Source: Saccharina japonica (taxonomy: Eukaryota; Sar; Phaeophyceae; Laminariales; Laminariaceae). From it: DNA of 64,000 nt. Both the position numbers and the translations under genes were made by a program. Positions within the stretch are counted from its first letter, which is position 1; each line of letters begins with the position of its first letter. The stretch spans positions 23,100 through 87,099 of the forward strand of contig MEHQ01002940.1 of NCBI GenBank assembly GCA_008828725.1, written 5' to 3'. Positions 36,901 through 48,900 of this stretch are shown one piece after another. Below the pieces are notes generated by a model, which was not told where the DNA came from, searched no databases, and saw only the letters and a program-made list of their open reading frames with translations.

Positions 36901-39900
36901 ACGCATCCCTGCAATGCCGGAACGGAGCACGTTAGGTTTTCACTAACCAGGCAGACATTGCTTGCACTAAGCGCGAAGCGCCGTGAGGCGGTGGGCGAGT
37001 CGAAGGCTGTATTATTTAGGGAGGGGGGGAGGAGAGAGAGGCCCACACATAAGGCGTGGGGATGGAGCCTGGGCGCGGCAGAGGGTGTAAAGAGTAGGGG
37101 GTGGAGGAGCATGGAATGGTAAATAAGGAGAAAAGGACAGCAACTGAAGTAGACACCAGGTCCTGTGTTAAGAGTACAGGAGGGAGTTGTTATACGAAAA
37201 CTCGTGCACAGGTTTCTTTTTTGGTTTTCGTGGATTCCCTTTGTTTTTTCCTGTTTTCGGGAAATGTTTCTGAGTGATCAACGTTGAGACTCATGCTGCC
37301 TTGCACGTTGTCGGATGGCAAACGCAACACTAAGAATCCTTTTTTGTAATTTCCCCGCTGAAATTTGGTTTTTTCATTCCTGGCAAAACCCCCGACTTTG
37401 GTAGAGTTAAAGATTCCGAACTAACAAAACAAAACAAGGAAAACTTGGAAATTCTACTCTACAACTCCGGTGGGGAGTTAGCGGCGAGGGCATCGAGCGC
37501 GTTCTCTGCATCGCTCCGTATTTTCGAGCAGAGTGCGCCTTTGAGCTCTTGGCTGAAGAGCATTGTAGATATCATAGGCTGGTTATTTTTTGTTGCCATA
37601 ATCTTACATCTTACAAGAGCCCTAACCTATACATTTTGAGCGATTGTCAACATGTCCATGTTTCAACATGCTAGTATAGGAATCTTCTATGAACGAAGAG
37701 CGCCAGCTAAGGCGGGGCACTAGCTATATAGCGACGCCAGTGCAATATATACTGTCTGTAGAAATCAGCAGCCAGCATACTAGATTCCCCCAGTATACTG
37801 TTGCTCACGAGGGGGACCCGGCAGAGGCCATATGTTTGGGCCTTTTCGCTAAACTTCCGATCACAGTCCGGGGGAAATCTGGGTCTGGGGTGGTTCGTAG
37901 CGGGAGACAACAGTAACTCGTCCATCGTGCGCAAAGTCTCCGTCTCTCCCCCTCTCTCTCATCCCTCTCTCAGATAGTGATTGATTCATGTGTGAGGTTT
38001 GTTGTTGTCCGTATATTAAAAAACAACAACAACAACAATAACAATAACAACGACAACGACAACGACAACAACTGTGAGATCGAGGGTTTCGCCGAAATTA
38101 GCATTTGCAAGCTGGGTGTGATACTTCCTTCGTACGGGGAGTGATTGTGAGGGGCGTATGGTCTGATACGCGAATTTCTGTAAGTTCCGATACGTAGAAT
38201 GTTCAATTTACTGGTGTCTCAGGCAATATCTTTATACTATTAACACCAATACACGTCGTTTACACTGGGGCAGAATACGCATACAGTCAGTACTGCGCCA
38301 GTTCCCATCCCCATCAAGTAATGCCTTGCAAGAGATACCTAAGGGATAAGGGGGGGATCGATTGGATATATATACGGCAGAAAAACACGGCGGTACATTT
38401 TTTTTTGTATTGCTACGATGTACGTAACCATCACGTCACTTGGTCAGCTCTCTGGACAAGCAAGCCGTGGTCACAGCTTGTCTTCCTCTCCCCCCCCCCC
38501 CCCTGCTCCGTCTCGAAAGGGATGCGTGGTCAAATGGTCAAATGACTAAGGCAAGCAACAAATGAGTCCCCCCCCCCCCCCCTCGGTATTTACCTAGATT
38601 TTTTAGGTAGGAAGGAGGGCGCGTGTTTTGTTTCACAGAGTACCGCACACTCAGGTTAGGGTTATAGATATATACTCGTGTCATACCAGGTACACAGCAG
38701 AGAGTGACCCTCAACCATAGAAGTGTGGTCGAAGAAGGGGTGAGGTACCCCCAATGTATGAGCCAATACTCCGAGCCGAAGCTACTTCTAACATAAACCT
38801 ACCCTGACCCTGAAGTAACCGGTAGAGTTAACCCTTGCTGGAAACTATGGTTGGAGCACGCTGCTGTTGTGTACGTACGAGACAAAGCAAAGAGACTAAT
38901 GTTATTAATAACCTACATTGTTGATTGGGTCCGGCTAGCGCAGGGGTAGGGTTAAGATACCTGGTTTCATGTAGTCCCATTTTTTTATCTGGCAATGTTA
39001 TGTAGGTAGCACTTGTTCCAACCATTTACCATCCACACAAATAAAAGGGAAAACCAAAATCCAACGACCTCGAAAATGGAAGATGCTATTTATATCAATC
39101 AGACCTGAATACTTATCGGCATCTCCTCTCGGCTGGTACCCGTCCATGACGGCCTTCCACGCTCCCTCCGCCGACCCAGCGGGCATGCATGCGTCCCTCG
39201 ACAGGCCGTCCTTACATAGCTTCCATCAGGAACTCCTATGTGCCTTCTCGCACTTCTCGACGTTCTCCTGCCCGTGAGGATAATAGCTCAATCGGTCGCC
39301 TTCCGCCACCCCACCCAAACCTCCTGCTATCCGAATGGGGTCGCTCGTGGTCTCGAGGGCATCGATCAAACCCGCCGGGCCGTTCAGAAGGCCTGTAACC
39401 TATTCGACCACGAGAGAGCCTTGCCGCACACATCAAGCTTGGGCGCTCGCATTCTCTGTTTTGCGAGTGCCCAAAGCTTGATGGGCGCAGCAAGCACTTG
39501 TGGTCGTCGAGCAGGTTCCAAGCTTTCTTAACGGGCCCCGGGGTTTTGACCGATGCGCTTGCGCCCACGAGCAAAACCCCATCCGAATAGCAGGTGGTTT
39601 GGGGGTCGATGGTGGAGTGTGGCCGATCGGTATATCGTCGTGGGCAGGAGAAAGTAGGGAAGTGCGAGAAGGCATGGGAATCCCTGAGGGAATTCATGCA
39701 AGGACAGCCTGTCGAGGAAGGTATGCGATGCCGCTGGGTCGACTGATGGAGGGAGCGTGGAAGGATGTCATGGACTGGGCACCAGCCAAGAGGTGACGCC
39801 GAGAGGGGTCATCTGGAGACAAAGAGTTCGAGAACATCGCGATGCAGGGGGGAGTGAGGACCCCCCCCCCCCCAGGTTGTTCCTCGCTCGTGCCAAAGAG

Positions 39901-42900
39901 AAGCATGAATGTATTGTCAGCATTAGGTATGCACAAGTCGGACCTCGAGGTTGTTGGCCTGCTCGCACGTCGTCTTCCGTCCGAGTTTCACGACGTGGAG
40001 AAGCAGATTAATATAGCTTGCTTCGGCCCCGGCATCACGCCGCTCGGAAAGGGAGGATACTCGTTCGCAACCTCTTACGCTGAGCGCAACACCAAGGCGC
40101 TGGAGGCGCGGAAGTCAAGCGGCGGTGGTCGTGTCACCGGCAGTCCGGAGGCGGCAGGAGGCAGATTGGAACCATTATCGATAGCCCGACTATACTAACT
40201 ACTGCTGTAGTTTCGGTGACTTGAGAGTCGCACCACCCACGTCTTTGGGGGACAAAATACTTGGATTTAGTGTGGCATACTATTCCCAGCAGAAAAACGT
40301 ACAGTAAGTCGGGCCGACTCACACCTGTACAAAGAACCTTCAGGGGACGGAGGATCACTCACTCAGGAAAGGGTTTTGTGTCAAGCCGGTGCGCGTACGT
40401 AGGCGTTTCGGCAACATATACATATGTATAATACGACTTGGAAATAGAGTAAGGGGTTTGCAATCAAGATCCCTATTTCGAAGTTTCGGAATAACTGATG
40501 CAAATAAACAGTAATCCAGAGTTTTTTATAGCCCCTTTGTTGATGCAAATAAACAATAATCCAGAGTGTTTTTTAACCCCTTTGTTGATGCAAATCAACA
40601 AAAATCTAGAGTTGTTTTGCCCCTTTTGTGTAGTATAGTATACATATCTGGTGCGTTTGTGGCTCGGATTGTGTTTTTTAGTTGTTATGATCGCTTTGCG
40701 GACCCTTCGGGTTCCACTTTTATTTCAGTATACCTTTTTTGGGTAAGTTAGCCTGTGACCACGGGAATCGACCGTGTCAAGTGTTGGATTAGTACGGACA
40801 GATGGAGGTACTGGATAGAGAGACCGGCACGGTTTTTAATGTGAAGACAACAACAACAACAACAACAAGAACAACAACAACATTATAGTAAATACTATTA
40901 AATATCATAAAAGCCAAACTCAGCTATAAATAGTTGGCGAATTCGACGTGGGTGGACGAGGGAAGAGAGGGCTGCAGTCTTCTCGCGATAAAAAATGCAA
41001 GGCACGAACCGTAGTGGGGAGGGGGGGAATAGAAGAGCCTGCTATGTGACCCCGGATCTGAGTCACTACGATACGATGGAGAGAGAAAGGAAGGGCGAAC
41101 ATAATAACAGGGAAAAAAAACTAAAAAAAAAACACGCCACGCCCAACGAACAACTATAAGCCGTGATGTCCAGCTAACAAGGGCATGCCTTACTCGCAGC
41201 CTTGCTAAAACCCAAAGCTCAACATTATAACCCAAACGTAGACCTGAGGTCTGGGCTTTTGGACAGACTCTCGTATTCATTCGTAGATGGTAACACCTTG
41301 ATTAAGAAAGAAAGAATTTTTTTTTGTATGATACGACTCTCGTTAGTGCGTGAAAACGGGGACCAACTTTATTGTTGTTGTTGGTGTTGTCCCGTAATTT
41401 TTTCAACCGGACAGACATCCCCAACCCCTGTTCATAGTATTGTCACCCCGCTGCTCCCCATCAAAGCAGCAACAGGCCAGACGCCAGACAGAGGTCGGAA
41501 TAGGCGGACAACTCCAATACATACCAGCATTGGGGGTTGTTGCCGTTTTAAGAGCTATCGGCTTAAATTATTTCAGGGCTGCTGCAACTATGTTGCGGGG
41601 ACAAAACACTTGAAATTAGAGTCAAATTTAGGTTTTCCTTGGAATTAGAGCGCATTGCAGTAGTAGTTAAAAGTCTTACCCGCTATTCCGGTTGAAGAAA
41701 TGTCAACATGGAATGGCACGGCCATACTAAAAGCTGTACAATATACCCATTCCGGTTTAAGATAAATAGTGGCTAAAAACAGGTCTACTTTTAATAGGGC
41801 TGACACACTCCTCTCAGAAATAATGACATCCCCATTGTAGGGATGCGAGGGTCTATGGTCATACGAATACGGCCATGCATGAATATCGAGTACACCCCGC
41901 CCCTCCCTGTAGTTCTTATATCTGGGCGTCGTTGTCCACGAAAGCGTGACCTCAGGATTGGCATCAGATCCGAGTCATCCACTACACATGCGGACATTCT
42001 ATAAAAAACGGTTCGGTCCAGAGCTTTACGGTGTGACGGCCTCGGCCTGAAAGTCCGCATGCTAACATAAAGTCCGAGCGAGGTGATGGAGACCCTGCTG
42101 TACTGGATGGTGTGTGTTCTTCACATGAAACCGTTCTTTCAACCCGCCGACAGCCAGCATACCCAGCAGTGTCCGTGCCGATTATTCGTCCTAGCTAGAG
42201 AGATGCAAGCTCTGCTGTTGGAGACAAAAAAAAACACGACACAGATATACTACATTGTCATGCATGCAGCAAGGAGTAGATAATAAGGCAGAGTATATTA
42301 TAGGCAATGAAATTGCCGTGTCGTTGTGCTGGTGCGTGACGTGGACCGTGGACAGTCAGCCATATTGTTTTCACAAAAACTCTGAACGGCGCGCCGCAGC
42401 CTCCTTATTATCCGAGCCGACGTAACATGCTGTCCGGAAAAGCAAGGATCGTTTGATATTCACAGCCATAACTTGAAACGCTTCTTAAATCCCCGAGACT
42501 AGACCTGTTTAATACTAGACCTGTTTAACACTAGACCTGTTTAATACTCGACATGATTAGCACTTGGTATGCTATGGCACCCGGACATGTTTAACACTCG
42601 AAATGATCAACACTCGACCATGTTTCAAAACTCGACCCATTTTGATACTGGGCATGTTTAACAACAACTCGACCCATTTTGACACTGGGCATGTTTAACA
42701 ACACTCGACCCATTTTGACGCTGGGCACGTTTAACACTCGGCATCTCGGCATACTTATGTAACCCTCGAACATGTTTCATACTCCTTTTTGGAAGCCGAG
42801 GTCGAGGCGCAGCCCCTCCTGTTTCAAAGATGCAGGTTGAAGATTTTTCAACGAAAGCATTGACCCGACAAGGTATCTCTGTAAATGTATACCATTACGG

Positions 42901-45900
42901 TGGACCAACGAAAATAGGACCAAATAGTGTTATTGTAGTAAAAATAGGTAAATATATACTGTAGGTTTTCGGTGTTTATCGTAGGTCCCATTTACTACGC
43001 TCCACCGTGATTGTGTTATGGTACTGCTGGTATGATGTGGAAACGTTTGGTAAATACCTGGTATCAGGTATTTGGGTCGTATTGGTACTACTTGGAAGGC
43101 GTATCTCAGATGGGAACCAGGGCGGTTCCCAGATGCCCTTCCCCTTTTGTCTCAGTCGTTCATCACGGAAAGGAATAAAGCTGCTCTTCTTCTATCTCTA
43201 AGCAAACAACACACGTGAGTACCAACGAGTACCCGTTCCATAGGCTGACCTGGCTAGGGATACCCTGTCCTCTTATACCTAGCCTCCTCACAACTGGTAT
43301 ATAGCCGTCGCTAGGAACTCGCCGCAGCAGATACGTGCACATCTCGGGACAGATATGATCCACTGGATTGATGCCTTTGTGTGCACTCCAGGATCTACCT
43401 GTAGATCTTTCTAGGGAGATCTACAGTATTTCCAAATATTTTATGTATGTATGATCTAGCTCATGTTGCCGGAGGGGGGTCCGTGTGATCTGCATGATCT
43501 ACCACCCTTCGTGTAGCACTTGTTTGCTGATGGTCGGATGAATCTGTGCAATGCAAACCCTGCCTCTCACGACAGCAAGGCGCTGAATGAACTAAACGAT
43601 ATATTACAAGTAAGTCGTGTTCTGTGCGAGGTGTGCATTTATTTGCAACGGCAAGATGTCAGGAAACAGCACTTTCACCCCTCTTGACGAAAAAAAGACA
43701 AAAAAAAAGAAAGAAAGAAAGAAAGAAAAAAAGCCTGAGACCAAAGGTTATGGTACCACTTTGTGGCTCGTTCATAATCTTATCAGCAACATAGTGCCAA
43801 AGAAAATGGGTGTACCCCTCGTATGGAGCATAAAGTTGGCCACTATGTTCCCCAAGATTGAAAAATCCAACAAAAAGGGGTGTCTCGCCATCATCTGACC
43901 CCTGAGATGATGCCAGGCACAATACGCCATTATCTTGGTTGGCTCTTTATTGTTCGCAAATAATACGATATAATACATGCCTTGCACTATATACGAGAAC
44001 GATACGTATAATATGTACGTATGACGACACCGGGTACGTATACGAAAACGATACGTACCATATTTTGAATACATACGAGTACTATGTTGTTTTGGCCATA
44101 GGCTCTGATTGGTTTAATGTCACGCAGGGGCTACGACAAGGCTGCGTGCTGTCGCCACTGCTGTTCAACGTGTTCTTCGCTGCTGTGATACACGTTGTTC
44201 TCGTACGCTTCAGCGAAGACGAAGACATCATGAGGGATTTGGTTCACCTCAAGGAGGATGTAGTGGTTGGAAAAGAGGTACCATTGGCATGCGTGCGAAG
44301 GGCTGTATGGGGTATGCTGTACGCCGATGATGCAGGAATTGTCTCAAAGTCTGCGGAGAGTCTCGCAAAAATGATGACAGTCATCGTGACTGTCTTCGAA
44401 GCAGCAGGCCTCACGGTGTCAGAAAAGAAAACGGAAACGATGATCTTACGAACACGGGACCAGACACCCCCTCCTCCGCCGCTCGTTATCGAAGCAGCTG
44501 GTCAGAGGTATAGACAGACGAGCCAGTTCTTGTACCTCGGCGGCATTATCCACGAAAACGCTGACCTCTCACTCGAAATCGAACGACGGATCCGTCTCAT
44601 GTGGGCGTGCTTCAAACGGTTCGGACCAGAGTTGTACGACATGAAGACGGCTCGACTTAGTCTGAAAATCCGCATGTTGAAGGCCGAGGTGATTGAGACC
44701 CTGCTGTACGGATGTATGACGTGGACCCTCGGTGCACAACACTTCGCCAGACTCCGCTCGGCACACCACCAAATCCTCCTGCGTGTCATTGGCTTCCAGC
44801 GTCGGCAGCGTGGCGACTATAGGACCCTCTCGTACGCAAAGGCTCTCAAGCAGACACGATGCGAGAGCATCGAAACGACAATCCGTAAACGGCGTCTGTT
44901 CTTTGCGGGAGCCGTGGCACGGCAACCCAAGGGGCGACTACCCAGTCGGATTATGTTCGGGACCATGACGGGTGGGGAGGGACGCAGACCGGGCGGACAA
45001 CCAAAGTCCTGGCAGAAATGCCTTGCTGAAGACCTCAAGGTGTTTCAAGCCTCCAAGGGGTCCACGGCACAGGTCCCGTTGGTGTTTGGAGTAGAGACCG
45101 CAGTATGGACCATTGCAGCAACTAAAGTGGGCAAGTGGCACAGGGGGGTCCTCGAAGCGGCTGAACAGTTCATGATCCGGTGGCACAAGGTAGAGGCGGA
45201 ACTGAGTAGACAGCGCCACGCATCCGTTGCGGGGGGTGCAAAAGGGAATGGGAAGGGGGGGGGCAACAGTCGTACGGAAACCGCGGCTGATGAGAGCAGG
45301 AGGGAAACAGCCGACAGGGTAGCAAGGTACCAGGCTGACTAGTAAGTCCCACCTAGACTACCCGTGCCGCGCACCTCTGTAGCCGCTTCGAACGCGGCAC
45401 TGTTTCTGGTGGTCTTTCTTTCCCTTTGTTTGTTTGTTTGATTTTTTTTCTTATTTTTCTTTTTTTCATTTTTCTTTTTGCTTGTTGTATTGCCTGTTGT
45501 TGCTTCTCAAGGGGGGCACGACAGCGATGCTACAACCCCTCGCATCATTTGCTTCGTTTACTTTGTTTCACTTATTTATGTTACCGTGATCGCTTTTGCC
45601 TTTGTTTCTCCGCCTTCCGTATTTTGTCCTAGGACTTTCTTTGGTGGCTTAGCTACGTACGTATTCATTTTGGTTCTGTCATTCCCCGTTCTCTTTCCGG
45701 GACTCTCGTGTGTTACACGAGAACGAAACGGAATTGAGTTGGAAGTGCCACGTACCCGTTGTATGGGTGGCGCCCAAGGGAAGGGAGACGGAGGGTGGGG
45801 GGGGTCATAGGGAAACCAGGACGGACGAAAGCAGGAAAGAGACGGCAAACAGAGTAGGTGCCAGACCGACTAGCTGGTAGAACCTGCCTGTACTATGGGC

Positions 45901-48900
45901 ACAAACCTGCCTCGGCTGGCCTTCGGTGTGCTCCGGCTGGCTGTCCTATCCTGTCGTTCTCAGTCTTGCTCTGTTGGCGCTGTTTCGGTCCATTTTATTT
46001 TCTTTCATTTCATTTGGTTTTTTATTGGAGGTCGCATCTCCTCTGGGAGAAGCACGACACTTTCTTTCTTTTTTTGTCATGCTTTTTATTTGGTTGCTTG
46101 ATTATTGATTTGCTTCAGTATATTTACTTTTTATTATTTTTTCTTTTCGCTTTTTTCTTTTTTCTCTTTTTTTCTCTTGCATGCACCTGGATTGCTAGCA
46201 GGGTAGGTCTTGCCTGTCGTATATGGCGTTGCATTGTCTGCTCTGCTTACTGCACTGAGTGTAGTATCTCTGTGTCGTAGTTTTGTGACCACAGAACTGG
46301 TACCTTTTTAGGATGAAGAATCGGCACGGACACTGGGTGTGCTGGATGTCGACGGGTAGAAAGGAAGGTTTAATGTGAAGAACACACACACACACACACA
46401 CTGCTGCTGCACAGCCTTTATCTTTGGTTGGCGAAATAAAAGTCGGGAAGAAAAAAGAGCCACAAAGTGGTACTATAACGTTTGGTCTGATTTCCGTATT
46501 TTGCCTTGGCTATTTTATGTTGCCTTGGCTGACACCAAAAATACAGTTTAGTACTAGGTTTTAGTGTGGAGAACTCGCCCCTACCACTCCTGAACGGCGT
46601 GCGTTTCCCCCTTATTTACTTGCCACGTCTCCAGACATCTTTGTTGTGCCACTGTCAACTTGTACATAATGAGTTGGTTGTGTGTCGTTTGTTCATCCGG
46701 AGTGAATCGAGTCTCCTTCGAGTTAAAAGCTAAACGGTCGTTCGTTTCGGAGATAATTATAATTATACCTGGTACCGACTACTGGTACATAATGTCGCGG
46801 TCGGGCATACATTATAGAAACATAACCACACGCTGTTACAGCGAGATATCTAAAAGAGTCCCCATGTTCGAGGGTCAAACTTAGAACCTCTCATACTACA
46901 GTAGTACGTGTACAGTATTTCCTATAAAGAGTAGTGGCAAAGTTAAAGTTACGTGCAAACCCGGTTTATTTTTATTTTTTTCACAGAGATATAGACACAA
47001 GCTCCCTGAATTCTGAATTCTACAGCCTCATATTTCGTTCTCCTCATACACGGGATGTATTATATGTACATCCTGCATGAGGACATATAAAACCCTTAAG
47101 TACGCGCGATCGAAGTATCATACTACTACTCAGCTTCCAAAGATGAGATTCGACGAAAAACCCTCGATCGCACAGCTAGCTTTTGTTTTTGTTAATATAT
47201 AGTATATAGTGTTGGGAGTTCCACCCTTGACGGCTGGCGTTGACAGTCATGGCGGCTTTTCTTGACGTTCATGGAGGCTTTTTTTTACGTTCATGACGAC
47301 TTTCCTTGACGGGTCATGACGTCTGTCCTTGACAGTCATGCGGATGGATGGCCGTCAACAACCATGATGGCTGGCCGTCGCCCGACGTATTTGGTCCGTA
47401 AATAAATGTACGCGTAGGGCCGTGTAGTAGGCATATTGTCATGATGAACCTTCGTACGGTCCCTACTCCTTATATTCCCGGACGGAGTGAGTGGTGATTC
47501 GGCAGTTATTATTGATATCACCGGTACTAACTACCCTAACGTACTTGATTAAAATGACCGTTTTGATGAAATATTAGTGTGCAAACGGTACCTACCTGTA
47601 TTTCGGGACAGCGGGGTACTTGGTATGATTGATTGTGACGCTTTCACGCACGCTGTATAGTATACCTGGTACGTTTATTTCAGATTGTTTAATTTTAATT
47701 TTAATTTATTTTTAACTATTTCTTCCCCCACAAATAGACACACACTTCCTGAATTCTACAGCCTCAGATTGTGTCCCCCTCATACGGGATGTACATCCTA
47801 CATGAGGACATATAAAATCCGTAAGTACGCGCGATCGAAGTATTACACTCAGCTAGCAAAGATGAGCTTAGACGAAATCCTCGAGCTCACAGCTGTTGTT
47901 TTTTTAATTTTTTAATATAATACGAGACGACGAGGCTTGCTCAGGGTGAATACTCGTATATATGTACGTACGTACGTACGTACGTAAGTTTTTCTTGTTG
48001 GCGGGCCCATACCATATACCAGGTATACCTATTTATGGTATACCGGTATATATACGTCAGCTGTGAGAGCGATCGAGTGGTTGAAACTTAGTGGTATCAT
48101 ACACAATACGCCAGACACACGCACGCTCGTTGGGCGGACTTGTTGTACGAGCCTTTACGCCTTTACCCACCGTGTTCTTGACCCACAAATCGTATACCAG
48201 ATAAAAAGTACCAAAATTATTACCTGGTACGGTTTTTGTGGTGGTCCACACATTTTTTCTTCAGTTTGCCCTTTGTAAACGCGCGGCGAAGCCGCTCTCG
48301 GGTCGAGCCTTATAATCCCCTCTGGACTACTACTTACTGTGGGGTTGGGGTTAGGGTTGTAGGGTTGGGTTGAGCCAGATCAACCCCTTCTCGTGATTTT
48401 AATCACAAAAAAACACCCAAAAACACGTAAAACCGGCAAGAACTTATATTATATCAGGGACTTTTATCTGGTACGATTTGTGGATTGAAGACCCGTGACG
48501 GCGCCTCAAATGTTATGACTGCATAGCTGCTGTTGTTGTTTTGACATGAACTCATCGTGTCCAAAAACTTGTGCCCGAGGTCACGGGACAGGCTCAAAAA
48601 AATTGGAGCTGAAGAATACCTAAGGGAAAAAAATTAAAAAATCGTATACGTACGTACGTATTAATAGTCAAATCAAATGCGTACCTGGTATTAGAAAAAA
48701 TACAAAAAGCAGTCAGATATGTATACGTATCATACATACCCATCAAGACTTGAAAACTGAAACAAAAACACAGCGTATCAGCGTCTACATACGTAAGCAC
48801 CCGATGCATGCTTAGTTGCAATCTAATTCAAGGGGGTATTATTAACCCCTTAAGAACTGGAACCACGCATTTGGGGACAAACTACTTGTAATTAGTGTGG

